Shown: one piece after another, positions 18,148-27,834 of the stretch
How the letters are laid out: the number at the start of each line of letters is the position of its first letter
Numbering within the stretch: position 1 is the stretch's first letter
Notes under the pieces: generated by a model
Databases searched by the model: none
What the model saw: only the letters and a program-made list of their open reading frames with translations
What the model was told of the DNA's origin: nothing
NCBI GenBank assembly: GCA_012034805.1
Contig: JAAUOP010000015.1
Span: forward strand, 1-55,902
DNA: 55,902 nucleotides
Direction of reading: 5' to 3'
From: Synechococcales cyanobacterium CRU_2_2
GTDB lineage: Bacteria; Cyanobacteriota; Cyanobacteriia; PCC-9006; JAAUQQ01
Translations under genes and position numbers: made by a program

Positions 18148-18930
18148 ATGAGCAACCGAGGCGTAGTTTACGCAGTTACCCAATCCGATGTGTATTTAGA
18201 AGCCGCTCTCATGAGCGCTTTGGCACTCCGCTCCCTAGAGCCGAGCTTGCCGATCACGATCGTTGCTGACCATCCTCAGCTCACCACTTTAGCCCTAGAA
18301 CGGCATCAGATTACGCCCTTGTTTTTGGGCGAATTACCCTTGAGCAGTGCCTTTGCCTCCCGCTGGCTCAAAACGAATCTCAATCGTGTTTCGCCCTACA
18401 CCGAGACGTTGTTTTTGGATGCGGATATTTTGCCCCTGCAGCCCGTCACACCCCTGTGGGATTATTTGGCCGATCGCGACTGGGCCATGGCGGCAGATCG
18501 CCTACCCACGGTGGAAATGTGCGATCACGTAGCTGTCGAGGAAAAAACCTATACGTTGATGCGATCGCCCCCAAACACCCTTCAATTCAACAGCGGTGTC
18601 CTACTCTGGCGCGACAACCCAGCCACTCAAACTCTGTTTGAGCAGTGGTATGCGGAGTGGCAGGTGTTTCAACAGCAGGACCAACTGGCCCTCGTGCGGG
18701 CGCTGCAAACGACCGGGCTGCCGGTGGCAACTTTGCCCAAAACCTATAATATCTCTCCCCTCGACGCCACCCCCTTGCTCCAAGCGGGAGAAACGGTGCA
18801 TTTGCTGCACTGCTGGGGCGGACAGGTGGCGTCTGGGGAATTTCGTCGCTTGATGGCCCAATACTACCCTGAGGTGATGGTGGATCTGGGGCAATTGCGA
18901 GGGGTAAGTGTGATGCAAAATCGTCCTTAG
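18148..18930 (+). CDS. GT-A fold glycosyltransferase (GT8-like)
   Basis: 260 residues from the ATG at 18148 (M-S-N-R-G-V-V-Y-A-V-T); an upstream TTG would add 13 residues from repeat-derived sequence and was rejected. The motif F-L-D-A-D-I-L-P-L near 90-98 contains a D-x-D for nucleotide-sugar and metal binding. N-S-G-V-L-L-W and the C-terminal H-C-W-G-G fit nucleotide-diphospho-sugar transferases such as GT8. Donor and acceptor are unknown. The stop overlaps that of the convergent peptidoglycan-binding gene by four bases. Confidence 0.75.
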   Translation: MSNRGVVYAVTQSDVYLEAALMSALALRSLEPSLPITIVADHPQLTTLALERHQITPLFLGELPLSSAFASRWLKTNLNRVSPYTETLFLDADILPLQPVTPLWDYLADRDWAMAADRLPTVEMCDHVAVEEKTYTLMRSPPNTLQFNSGVLLWRDNPATQTLFEQWYAEWQVFQQQDQLALVRALQTTGLPVATLPKTYNISPLDATPLLQAGETVHLLHCWGGQVASGEFRRLMAQYYPEVMVDLGQLRGVSVMQNRP

Positions 18931-19460
18931 AGGGCCGGTCGACTGAGGGCATCCCAGGTGCGAGGGCCGACGATGCCATCGGCCACCAGACCGCGATCGC
19001 GCTGAAATTTAACGACCGCAGTGCGGGTGCATCTGCTCAGGATGCCATCCAAGCGGCCCGCATAAAAATTGAGTTTAAACAGTCGTTCTTGGAGCTGTTG
19101 GACTTGCATACCGCGATCGCCCAGCTCCAGGGTCGCCAAATGGACTGGAGAATCGGCACAGAGGGTTCGCCAAGTCTCGAGACCCACAATGCCATCGGGA
19201 TCTAAAAAGGTCTGTTGCTGAAAGTGTTTGACCAACTTCTCGAGCAAGGGCGTGAAGCGATTGCCAATGCTGATGTCTGCAAAACTAAACTTGATTTTGC
19301 TGCTATCGGCCAGCAACAGCCCCAAAAACTTGACTTCCTCCCGCTCGTCGCCGACGGCCAAAACCGGGGGATGAAGGAGATTCCCCCGCGAAAGGAGCCC
19401 GCCATGGGGGGCATCGCGCAGAAGGCTGGAATCGAAAGCGAAATAAGACTGGTGAGACAT
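18927..19460 (-). CDS. Peptidoglycan-binding domain protein
   Basis: A 177-residue protein. The C-terminal half (about 110-175) is a clear PG_binding_1 domain: L-G-D-R-G-M-Q-V-Q-Q-L-Q, then A-G-R-L-D-G-I-L, T-A-V-V-K-F-Q-R-D-R-G-L, D-G-I-V-G-P-R-T-W. A partial earlier repeat (K-H-F-Q-Q-Q and D-G-I-V-G-L-E-T-W at about 80-97) suggests two tandem domains. The first 70 residues have no recognised fold and no signal peptide, so export is uncertain. No catalytic hydrolase domain is present. Confidence 0.8.
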   Translation of the reverse strand: MSHQSYFAFDSSLLRDAPHGGLLSRGNLLHPPVLAVGDEREEVKFLGLLLADSSKIKFSFADISIGNRFTPLLEKLVKHFQQQTFLDPDGIVGLETWRTLCADSPVHLATLELGDRGMQVQQLQERLFKLNFYAGRLDGILSRCTRTAVVKFQRDRGLVADGIVGPRTWDALSRPAL

Positions 19461-19629
19461 GGATTAACCTCGAACGGCGCGGTTCAACAGATAGGATTGG
19501 ACTGGATCTACTGTAGGACGGGTCAGCGGGGAAACCATAGTACCCACGCGGGTGAAAGGCGATTGCCAGTCCCAAGTCCCTCACCGCAGCTTCTCACCGC
19601 AGCTCCTCACCGCCCATCCATCAGCGTGC

Positions 19630-20652
19630 TCACGCCAACACCGCCGCCAGGGTCGCCACCACCGATTGCCCCAGTGCCTCAACGTCATACCCCCCTTCTA
19701 AACCCAGCACAATGCGTCGGGTGAGCCCCAAACAGCGGCTCATAAATTCGCCGTAATCCTCGGGTTGGAGCGAAATTTCAGCGAGGGGATCAGCCTGGGT
19801 GGCGTCATAGCCAGCGCTGATGATCAGCAAATCTGGCTTAAAACGGCGCAAAAACGGCAGGATTTGTTCGTCGAAGGCCGGGAGGTATTGCGATCGCGTA
19901 CTCCCCTGGGCCATGGGAATATTCAAAACGTTATTAAAGTCACCGGTTTCACTGGCCGCCCCGGTGCCGGGATAGCAGGGCGACTGGTGCACCGAACAGT
20001 AGGCAATCTGGGGATTGTGCTGCACGATGTCTTGGGTGCCGTTACCGTGGTGGACATCCCAATCGAGGATGGCGACTCGATGGACATCGGGCTCAGCGTG
20101 ATCCAGCTGTTCGAGGGCGTAGTGGGCGGCGATCGCCGCATTGGAAAACACGCAAAATCCCATTCCCGTCTTGGCGGTGGCGTGGTGTCCCGGTGGCCGA
20201 GCCAACACAAATGCCGGTTCCCCGCTTTCCAGCACCGCATCGACTCCATCGAGCCAAGCTTGCACTGCTCGCAACGCCACATCGTAGGTTCGGGGCGACA
20301 CCACGGTGTCGGCATCAATTTGCCCGCCACCGGATTGGGCCAAGGCCGCGACTGCATCAACGTAGTGCCGACTCTGGAGCTGGGCGATGCGTTCGATCAG
20401 GGCGGAGGAATGGGCGGAGGGAGGGACGGATGTATTTGGCGATGTCTGGTGCGATCTGCTGGGTAATCTGTCGGGTGATGCCTCGATCGCCTGGGGCGAT
20501 CGCCAGTCAATCTGACTGGCCCAGTGCACGGACTTAAGTGCGCTTACAACTGCCGTCAAACGTGCGGCAGACTCTGGGTGGTAGCTCCCCGGTGGCAGCC
20601 CAAAGGCCGTGTCATGCTGCAGAAACTGATCGCAATAAAAAACAGGAATCAT
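19630..20652 (-). CDS. Histone deacetylase family protein (acetoin utilisation/polyamine deacetylase type)
   Basis: 340 residues with the zinc-dependent deacetylase signatures R-P-P-G-H-H-A (paired catalytic histidines), I-L-D-W-D-V-H-H-G-N-G-T-Q (metal ligands Asp and His) and S-A-G-Y-D-A (third metal ligand Asp). It ends with L-E-G-G-Y. Bacterial members deacetylate acetylpolyamines or acetylated proteins, and the substrate here is unknown. A low-complexity insert (about 58-85, S-R-S-H-Q-T-S-P-N-T) is not part of the family core. The ATG at 20652 is used; the GTG one codon upstream is less likely. Divergent from gyrA. Confidence 0.87.
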   Translation of the reverse strand: MIPVFYCDQFLQHDTAFGLPPGSYHPESAARLTAVVSALKSVHWASQIDWRSPQAIEASPDRLPSRSHQTSPNTSVPPSAHSSALIERIAQLQSRHYVDAVAALAQSGGGQIDADTVVSPRTYDVALRAVQAWLDGVDAVLESGEPAFVLARPPGHHATAKTGMGFCVFSNAAIAAHYALEQLDHAEPDVHRVAILDWDVHHGNGTQDIVQHNPQIAYCSVHQSPCYPGTGAASETGDFNNVLNIPMAQGSTRSQYLPAFDEQILPFLRRFKPDLLIISAGYDATQADPLAEISLQPEDYGEFMSRCLGLTRRIVLGLEGGYDVEALGQSVVATLAAVLA

Positions 20653-21073
20653 CACAAGCTTAACTGATCAAAATCAGCCCTGAAATTTTCGACCTGCTGC
20701 GACTATTATCACTTGAGTAAAAGTGCCAGAATCAGGTATTTCAAGCATCGAGTTCTATTCATACTAGAAGCCCGATCGCAAACTGATTGATCACAGCAGA
20801 CAATCTTCAATTTTCCACCTCAGTCGTCTCCGCCTCAGGACGTATTTTCAGGCTTCAATATTCGCACGGGAAAACAGATTCGAAAAACGAGTCAGGCAAA
20901 GGGTTTCAGGGATGTGCGATCGCCCCCAAAAATGACCATCCCATGATAGAATACATGAACGAAAATGAACGCTTTTCGCGGGCGTCAGACTTGGCTGCTC
21001 TCGATTTTTGGGCACCGCGTTTTGGGGTGTCATTTAAGCACTACAGCTTGTATCAGATTTTTGGAGCTTTTCT
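20653..21073. other. Divergent upstream region of the HDAC-family gene and gyrA
   Basis: About 420 bases with no supported gene. A 96-codon frame at 20787-21077 overlaps the gyrA start but has atypical composition and was rejected. The gyrA promoter should lie here, but no clear box pair was identified. Confidence 0.45.
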
Positions 21074-23758
21074 ATGAGTACTTCCCAGGAACGGATCATC
21101 TTGACGGATCTCCGTAACGAAATGTCCCGTTCCTATCTGGAGTACGCCATGAGCGTCATCGTCGGGCGCGCCCTGCCCGACGCACGTGACGGCCTAAAGC
21201 CCGTGCATCGCCGCATTCTCTATGCAATGTACGAACTCGGTCTCACCCCCGATCGCCCCTTCCGTAAATCAGCCCGCGTCGTGGGAGATGTCCTGGGTAA
21301 ATATCACCCCCACGGTGACACCTCAATCTACGATGCCCTCGTGCGCATGGCCCAGGATTTTTCCATGCGCTACCCGCTGATCAATGGCCATGGCAACTTT
21401 GGCTCCGTGGATAACGACCCACCTGCGGCCATGCGCTACACGGAGTCGCGGCTTCACCAGCTGACCACCGATGCGCTCTTGCAAGACATTGAGTCAGAAA
21501 CCGTCGATTTTGCCGACAACTTCGACGGCTCCCAGCAGGAGCCGACGGTTCTGCCCTCCCGAATTCCCCAGCTGTTGCTCAACGGTTCTTCGGGGATTGC
21601 CGTGGGCATGGCGACGAACATTCCGCCCCACAATCTCGATGAGCTGCTCGATGGCACCATTGCCCTGATCGAAAACCCTGAGCTCTCCGATCAAGACCTG
21701 ATGGAATACGTTAAGGGGCCAGATTTTCCTACCGGTGCACAAATTCTGGGGCGATCGGGCATTCGCGACATGTATCTGACCGGGCGGGGTTCGGTCACCA
21801 TGCGCGGCGTGGCCAGCGTCGAAACCATTGAGCATCCGGGGCGTCAGGATCGAGATGCGATTATCATTACCGCCCTGCCCTACCAAACCAATAAAGCGGC
21901 GATGATTGAGCGGATCGCCGAAATGGTCAACGACAAGAAACTCGAGGGCATTTCGGATATTCGAGATGAGAGCGATCGCGATGGCATGCGCATCGTCATC
22001 GAACTCAAACGCGAGGGCTACCCCCAGGTGGTGCTCAACAACCTCTACAAGCAAACCCCGCTCCAGTCGAACTTTAGCGCCAACATGTTGGCCTTGGTCG
22101 ATGGTGAACCTCGACTATTGACTCTAAAGCGATTTTTGGAAGTCTTTCTCGACTTCCGCATCGAAACCATCACCCGCCGCACCCAGTACGAGCTGCGCAA
22201 GGCCGAGGAGCGCGATCATCTGTTGCAAGGACTTTTGATTGCCCTAGAGAACCTAGACGCGATCATTGAGCTGATTCGGCGATCGCTGGACACCGCCGGA
22301 GCCAAGCAAGAATTGATCGACTCCTACGGTCTTTCCGAGGTGCAAGCAGACGCAATTTTGCAAATGCAACTGCGTCGTCTCACCGCCCTAGAATCTGAAA
22401 AAATCCAGCGAGAGCACGAAGATCTGCAAGAGCGTATCGACGACTACCAGGACATCCTGGCCCGCCGTGAACGGATCTTGGGCATCATCCGAGAGGAGCT
22501 AGCACAACTGCGCGAGCGGTTCACGACACCGCGCCGAACCACGATCATTGAAGCCGACGGCTCCCTTGATACCATCGACCTGATTGCCAATGAGCGGGCG
22601 CTGATTCTGATTACCGAACAAGGCTACATCAAGCGGATGCCGGTGGACACCTTTGATATTCAAAACCGGGCGACGCGGGGTAAGGCCGGGGCAAAGATGA
22701 AAGATGACGATGGCATTAAGCAGTTTATGACCTGCTGCGACCATGACCATATTCTGTTCTTTAGCGATCGCGGCGTTGTCTACAGCATTCGTGCCTTCCA
22801 AATTCCCGTGGGATCGCGCAACGCGCGGGGGATGCCGATCGTGCAGATGCTCCCGATTCCTCGGGATGAAGAAATTACCTCAATTCTGTCGGTATCTGCC
22901 TTCACTGATGATGAGTATGTGGTGATGCTGACCCGAGGTGGATATGTCAAAAAGACGGCGCTGTCCGCCTTTAGTCATATTCGTTCCAATGGTTTGATTG
23001 CGATTTCTCTAGAGGACGGCGATCAGTTGAGCTGGGTGCGCTTGGCCCGAGCCGAGGACAGCATTTTGGTGGGGTCTCGCAAGGCGATGGCGATCCACTT
23101 CCGCACCAACCACGAGGAGCTACGTCCCCTGGGGCGATCGACGCGGGGCGTGCGGGCCATGGCCCTGCGCGATGGTGATACGCTGATCTCGATGGATATT
23201 TTGTCGAGCCAAGTGGTGGAAGCCGTGCAGGCCGCCGCTGAGGCTGAGGGCGATGATGCGGCAGAAGATGAGAATGCAACCGTTCAAAGCCAGGGCCCCT
23301 GGGTGCTGGTGGTTACGGCCAATGGTTTGGGCAAGCGAGTTCCGGTCAGTCAGTTCCGGTTGCAAAAGCGGGCTGGGATGGGCTTGCGGGCAATCAAGTT
23401 CCGAGCGGGCAAGGGCAAAACGGAAGACCATTTGGTCGCGCTGCGGGTGGTGGGCGAGAACGAGGAGCTGATGATGGTGACCAATCGAGGGGTGATTATT
23501 CGGCAGGCCGCTGATGCCATTACCCAGCAGTCACGAGCCGCCACGGGGGTGAAGGTGCAACGGCTCGATGGAGATGATGCGATCGCCGCTGTGGCCGTGG
23601 TTCCCATGTCGGAAGAGGGTGAGGAGGAGGCGACGATTGCCCATGATGAGGGCGAGTTGGGCGAAGGAAACGAAGTAAGCTCTGAGGCGATCGAAGCTGG
23701 GGCAAGCGATGCCACGGTAGGAGCTGATGAACGGGTGGATGCAACGGAGGAAGAGTAG
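21074..23758 (+). CDS. gyrA: DNA gyrase subunit A
   Basis: The cleavage/rejoining subunit of DNA gyrase, which introduces negative supercoils with GyrB. It has 894 residues. The N-terminal domain shows [12 protein letters not shown], the quinolone-region [10 protein letters not shown] at 78-87 (Thr at 83, Asp at 87) and the catalytic Tyr122 in R-Y-T-E-S-R. The C-terminal beta-pinwheel region has several repeats. The usual Q-R-R-G-G-K-G box is degenerate here (R-A-T-R-G-K-A-G). The last about 60 residues are acidic, as in many GyrA proteins. The gene ends before a strong bidirectional hairpin. Confidence 0.96.
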   Translation: MSTSQERIILTDLRNEMSRSYLEYAMSVIVGRALPDARDGLKPVHRRILYAMYELGLTPDRPFRKSARVVGDVLGKYHPHGDTSIYDALVRMAQDFSMRYPLINGHGNFGSVDNDPPAAMRYTESRLHQLTTDALLQDIESETVDFADNFDGSQQEPTVLPSRIPQLLLNGSSGIAVGMATNIPPHNLDELLDGTIALIENPELSDQDLMEYVKGPDFPTGAQILGRSGIRDMYLTGRGSVTMRGVASVETIEHPGRQDRDAIIITALPYQTNKAAMIERIAEMVNDKKLEGISDIRDESDRDGMRIVIELKREGYPQVVLNNLYKQTPLQSNFSANMLALVDGEPRLLTLKRFLEVFLDFRIETITRRTQYELRKAEERDHLLQGLLIALENLDAIIELIRRSLDTAGAKQELIDSYGLSEVQADAILQMQLRRLTALESEKIQREHEDLQERIDDYQDILARRERILGIIREELAQLRERFTTPRRTTIIEADGSLDTIDLIANERALILITEQGYIKRMPVDTFDIQNRATRGKAGAKMKDDDGIKQFMTCCDHDHILFFSDRGVVYSIRAFQIPVGSRNARGMPIVQMLPIPRDEEITSILSVSAFTDDEYVVMLTRGGYVKKTALSAFSHIRSNGLIAISLEDGDQLSWVRLARAEDSILVGSRKAMAIHFRTNHEELRPLGRSTRGVRAMALRDGDTLISMDILSSQVVEAVQAAAEAEGDDAAEDENATVQSQGPWVLVVTANGLGKRVPVSQFRLQKRAGMGLRAIKFRAGKGKTEDHLVALRVVGENEELMMVTNRGVIIRQAADAITQQSRAATGVKVQRLDGDDAIAAVAVVPMSEEGEEEATIAHDEGELGEGNEVSSEAIEAGASDATVGADERVDATEEE

Positions 23759-23820
23759 CCCTAAGCAAGGAACCCAATAGTCCCAACAGAATTTGCCGGG
23801 GGGCAATCTCAATTTAAACT

Positions 23821-23850
23821 GGCCCGGACAAACGAATTTTTGTCCGGGCC
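23821..23850. terminator. Bidirectional hairpin terminator between gyrA and nrtD
   Basis: GGCCCGGACAAA (23821-23832) pairs perfectly with TTTGTCCGGGCC (23839-23850) around a six-base loop. A-rich and T-rich bases flank the stem. It lies between the convergent stops of gyrA and nrtD and can serve both. Confidence 0.82.
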
Positions 23851-23868
23851 GACCATAGATTTTATGTC

Positions 23869-24726
23869 TTAGGCGCTGATGTCATTATGGGCAAAGCGAT
23901 TGTACAGAAACTCCAAGGCTCGGTTGCGCAGATCATAGTACTGTGGGTCTTCCATGATCTGGGCGCGATCGCGCGGCCTTGGGAACGGAATCTCCAGAAT
24001 TTCTCCAATGCCCGCTGCCGGGGCATTGGTCATCATCACCAACCGATCCGCCAAAAAGATACACTCATCAATGTCGTGGGTCACCATCAAAATCGTGCAA
24101 TTGTGATCAACAAAAATCGTAGACAATTCCTCCTGCATTTCTTCTTTAGTAATCGCATCTAAAGCCCCAAAGGGCTCATCCAAAACCAGTACCTGGGGCC
24201 TGAGACAAAAGGCGCGGGCGATCGCCACCCGTTGCCGCATTCCCCCAGAGAGTTGGGGTGGCTTTTTGTCCGCTGCTTCTGCCAAGCCCACCATGGCCAA
24301 GTGCTCCTGGACGATGTGATCTTTTTCCGAGGAAGACTTGTTGGGATGGACAGAATCTAGCGCCAGATAGACATTTTCGTAGGCCGTTAACCAAGGCATT
24401 AAGGAGTAACTTTGGAATACAACCATGCGATCGGGCCCCGGCTTGGTAATAACCTTGCCGCGCATACGAACTTCACCGGAATCCGGGGTGGCAAAACCCG
24501 AAACCGTATTCAAAAGTGTGGACTTGCCACAGCCCGAGTGACCGATAATACAAATGAATTCTCCCTCTTTAACCGTGAGATTAATATCTTTAATGACAAC
24601 GTTGGGGCCTTCACTTGCGGGGTAGATTTTAGTGACGTTTTTTAGCTCCAAAAACGGTGCAGAACTGTCAGTTGTGGTGGGGGATTTTGAGAACGGTTGG
24701 AGTGTCGTCGATGCAGTTATATTCAT
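23869..24726 (-). CDS. nrtD: Nitrate/nitrite ABC transporter ATP-binding protein NrtD
   Basis: The second ATPase of the nitrate/nitrite importer. It has 285 residues from the ATG at 24726 (M-N-I-T-A-S-T-T); an upstream alternative adds 22 residues. It has Walker A G-H-S-G-C-G-K-S-T, the Q-loop F-Q-S-Y-S-L, signature L-S-G-G-M-R-Q-R, Walker B V-L-V-L-D-E-P and the H-loop T-H-D. It is the last gene of nrtA-nrtB-nrtC-nrtD and follows nrtC by 126 bases. Unlike NrtC it lacks a substrate-binding C-terminal domain, which identifies it as NrtD. Confidence 0.92.
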   Translation of the reverse strand: MNITASTTLQPFSKSPTTTDSSAPFLELKNVTKIYPASEGPNVVIKDINLTVKEGEFICIIGHSGCGKSTLLNTVSGFATPDSGEVRMRGKVITKPGPDRMVVFQSYSLMPWLTAYENVYLALDSVHPNKSSSEKDHIVQEHLAMVGLAEAADKKPPQLSGGMRQRVAIARAFCLRPQVLVLDEPFGALDAITKEEMQEELSTIFVDHNCTILMVTHDIDECIFLADRLVMMTNAPAAGIGEILEIPFPRPRDRAQIMEDPQYYDLRNRALEFLYNRFAHNDISA

Positions 24727-24852
24727 GGCAAAAGAGATAGAAAAAGAATTCAAAGAACCGGTACATGAATGATGGTTTGTGCTCGCGCCCAAGGTTTTTC
24801 AAGGATGAACCGCGATCGCTCTGAGCGTTTGACAATCGGCAATTCCTAAAAC

Positions 24853-26841
24853 CTAGGCTGCCCGCCGAGGTTGACTGAGGGGAATTTCGGCCATAGTAAT
24901 ATCTCGCTTGATGGCAAGTGCATTGAGATACGCGATCGGATCATCGGCATTGAACGTCGAACCATCAAATAACTTAATCGCGCTGCGGCTGTAGGAAACC
25001 TCCGTCAAGCCCAACTCTCGAGCCGCCGTACTAAACGCACTAACGCTACAGGTTTTTTCCAATACTTCCACCCAATTGCGCGGGAAGGGGACATCCCCCC
25101 AGCGAGCCATTTGTACCATGTGCCACAGATGTTCGGTGCGGCTAGGACGATTGACATTTTCGCCGTAGAACAAGTGATGGGCGACGGAGTTAACACCGGG
25201 AATGAGGTCGTCTGGCCCACCCAGATGAATGTAGTCCATGCTGGTGCCGACATACTCGCGCTGGGAGAGAATTTGCCGAATTTCTAGGGCATGATTGGGC
25301 TCGGCACAGTACTGGCACGCTTCCATCAGAGCCTTGATCAGGGCAATGTGGGTGTTGGGATAGGCATTCGCCCAATCGTCTCGCACCCCCAAGACCTTGC
25401 CGGGATGATTGGGCCAAATGTCTACATCAGTGGCGATGGTGAAGCCAGTCCCTTCCAGCTCGGCCCGCAGGTTCCACGGATCGCCCACACAAAATCCGTC
25501 GATTGTGCCCGCTTTCAAATCCACAACCATCTGTGCGGGGGGAATGGTTTTGAGTTGTACATCGCGATCGGGATCGATGCCACCGGAGGCGAGCCAGTAG
25601 CGCAACAGCAGGTTATGCATGGAGGAGGGATGCACCACACCCAGACGGTGCGGCTCGTTTTTAGAGGTGAGCAGCATATCCTTATAGGCGGCCAGACTGG
25701 TGATGCCTTGCTCCTGAAAGCGTTTTGCCAGGGTAATAGCGTTGCCGTTGCGAGTCATGGTCATAGCGGTGACGATGGGGACACTCTGGTTGCCTGCACC
25801 ACCAAGAGTAATCCACAGGGGCATCCCGGAGGGCATTTGGGCAGCGTCCATATAGCCACCGGTCATGCCGTCCATGATGCCGCGCCAACTGGACTCGCGC
25901 ACCAGGGAAACTTCGTCGAGGCCGTGCTTTTTGAAGAAGCCTTTTTCCTGGGCTACGGCGATCGGCGCACAGGCGGTGAGCGGTACAAAGCCAATTTCTA
26001 GATTCACCTTTTCGAGGCCATGACGGGGCAACACCTGCACCTTTTGGGCACGCATTTTCTTGACTCGCTTTTGCTGGTTGAGGAAGTAGATAATTTCGCT
26101 ACGCAACTGATAGTAACTGGGATGCTTAACCGCTTCGAGGCGCTTGCGGGGGCGAGGAATATCAACGTCTAAAATGCCACCAATTTTGGAACCAGGGCCA
26201 TTGGTCATCATGACAACGCGATCGCTCATCAGCACCGCTTCATCGACTTCATGGGTGACCATCAAGGCGGAGATTTGATTGTCTTCGCAAATTCGTACCA
26301 GTTGCTCTTGCAAATTTCCTCGAGTAAGGGCATCGAGTACACCAAAGGGCTCATCAAGCAGCAGCAGCTTGGGATTGACAGCGAGGGCTCGGGCGATCGC
26401 TACCCGTTGCCGCATCCCGCCCGAGATTTCCGTCGGTCGTTTGTCAATACAGCCTGTCAGGCCGACCACGTTGATGTAGTGCTCGATGATTTCCTTGCGT
26501 TCGGCAGGAGTCTTTTCGGTCAGGACTTCACCCACGGCCAATTCCACGTTGTCCCGCACGGAGAGCCAGGGCAAAAGCGAGTAGTTTTGGAATACGACCA
26601 TGCGATCGGGCCCCGGTTTTTGAATCACCATGCCATCGAGGGTAACGATGCCCCCTGTCGGTAGATCCAAACCCGCGATCATATTCAAGAGGGTAGATTT
26701 GCCACAGCCAGAGTGGCCAATTAAGGCAATAAACTCACCCTTTTTGATTTCTAAATCGATGCCCTTTAGGGCCACATACTCTTTTCCACCAGAGAGAGGA
26801 AATGCTTTATCCACGTTATCGCAAACGACGAGGTTGCTCAT
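24853..26841 (-). CDS. nrtC: Nitrate/nitrite ABC transporter fusion protein NrtC (ATPase plus NrtA-like domain)
   Basis: A 662-residue protein with two parts. Residues 1-255 are an ABC ATPase (Walker A G-H-S-G-C-G-K-S-T at about 42-50, signature I-S-G-G-M-R-Q-R, Walker B L-L-L-L-D-E-P). Residues about 280-655 resemble the nitrate-binding protein NrtA (starting V-N-L-E-I-G-F-V-P-L-T-A-C-A-P). In Synechococcus the C-terminal domain mediates ammonium/nitrogen-status inhibition of transport. The domain order and length match NrtC. It sits between nrtB and nrtD on the same strand. Confidence 0.94.
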   Translation of the reverse strand: MSNLVVCDNVDKAFPLSGGKEYVALKGIDLEIKKGEFIALIGHSGCGKSTLLNMIAGLDLPTGGIVTLDGMVIQKPGPDRMVVFQNYSLLPWLSVRDNVELAVGEVLTEKTPAERKEIIEHYINVVGLTGCIDKRPTEISGGMRQRVAIARALAVNPKLLLLDEPFGVLDALTRGNLQEQLVRICEDNQISALMVTHEVDEAVLMSDRVVMMTNGPGSKIGGILDVDIPRPRKRLEAVKHPSYYQLRSEIIYFLNQQKRVKKMRAQKVQVLPRHGLEKVNLEIGFVPLTACAPIAVAQEKGFFKKHGLDEVSLVRESSWRGIMDGMTGGYMDAAQMPSGMPLWITLGGAGNQSVPIVTAMTMTRNGNAITLAKRFQEQGITSLAAYKDMLLTSKNEPHRLGVVHPSSMHNLLLRYWLASGGIDPDRDVQLKTIPPAQMVVDLKAGTIDGFCVGDPWNLRAELEGTGFTIATDVDIWPNHPGKVLGVRDDWANAYPNTHIALIKALMEACQYCAEPNHALEIRQILSQREYVGTSMDYIHLGGPDDLIPGVNSVAHHLFYGENVNRPSRTEHLWHMVQMARWGDVPFPRNWVEVLEKTCSVSAFSTAARELGLTEVSYSRSAIKLFDGSTFNADDPIAYLNALAIKRDITMAEIPLSQPRRAA

Positions 26842-26956
26842 GATTTATTGATTTTGCTGAGATTGCGAGTTGACGAAGTCACTCAGTTGACATGTGAGCG
26901 AAGGGATCGAAATTTCATTATTTCGATCAGTATTTCACCACATTAGCGCTTGACCA

Positions 26957-27775
26957 TTAGCGTTTGACAATGATCGACTGGAGCCAAGACATAAAGGTGT
27001 CGAGCACGAGACCAACAACCCCGATGTAAAGCAATGCTAGTATCACTTCACTAATGTAGTTATTTTGATAAGCTTCCCAGATAAAGAAGCCAATTCCGAC
27101 AATTCCAGACATGACGATTTCGGCGGCAATAATAGCCAACCAAGCCAAGCTAATCGCAACCCGTAATCCAGTGAAAATGTAGGGCAATGCAGAGGGAAGC
27201 AAAATCTTGAAAAAGTACTTTTGACGAGAAATTTGGATGACTTTGGCAACGTTGTTGTAGTCCTGGGGAATTTCCTTGACGCCAACGGCGGTGTTAATCA
27301 AAATCGGCCAGACGGCAGTAATGAAAATCACGAACAGGGCGGCGGGTTCGTTTTTGTTCAATGCGGCCAAAGAGATCGGCACCCAGGCGAGCGGTGGTAC
27401 GGTTCGCAGGAATAGGAAGAGAGGATCCAGCGCCTTGGACATGATGGGTGTAGTCCCGACCAAAATTCCAGTAGAAATGCCGACGATCGCCGCCAAGGTA
27501 TAACTAACGGCCACCCGTTGCAAACTGGCGAAGGTTTGCCAGAACATGCCTTTGTCAATGCCGCCGCGATCGTAGAAGGGATACAGCAGCAACTCGCGCG
27601 TCCGTTCATCAGTCCAGATGCTGCTGGGGCCGGGTAACAGGGTGATTTTGGATAGGGAAAGGAGTTCCCAGAGAAGGAGAAAGATGGCGATCGCTAACAA
27701 TGGCGGAAACGCATCCTTGAAAATCTTTTTGAAGTTCATCGAACCCAATGCGGGCTTCCCTGCGGCTAATGTCAT
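26957..27775 (-). CDS. nrtB: Nitrate/nitrite ABC transporter permease NrtB
   Basis: A 272-residue inner membrane permease with about six membrane segments. The cytoplasmic EAA-type loop is visible around residues 165-200 (Y-N-N-V-A-K-V-I-Q-I-S and L-L-P-S-A-L-P-Y-I-F-T-G-L-R), where NrtC/NrtD dock. It forms the channel for nitrate/nitrite in the NrtABCD importer. It lies 59 bases after nrtA and 115 before nrtC on the same strand. Confidence 0.92.
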   Translation of the reverse strand: MTLAAGKPALGSMNFKKIFKDAFPPLLAIAIFLLLWELLSLSKITLLPGPSSIWTDERTRELLLYPFYDRGGIDKGMFWQTFASLQRVAVSYTLAAIVGISTGILVGTTPIMSKALDPLFLFLRTVPPLAWVPISLAALNKNEPAALFVIFITAVWPILINTAVGVKEIPQDYNNVAKVIQISRQKYFFKILLPSALPYIFTGLRVAISLAWLAIIAAEIVMSGIVGIGFFIWEAYQNNYISEVILALLYIGVVGLVLDTFMSWLQSIIVKR

Positions 27776-27834
27776 GGTGTTTTTCTGAGTCCTATTTGAA
27801 AGAGTAGAGGGGTGAAAATCGAGATAGTCTGGAT

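Noticed and set aside
20787-21077. 96-codon frame overlapping the gyrA start
   Set aside because: No recognised motifs, atypical composition, and it runs through the expected gyrA promoter and overlaps the gyrA ATG.
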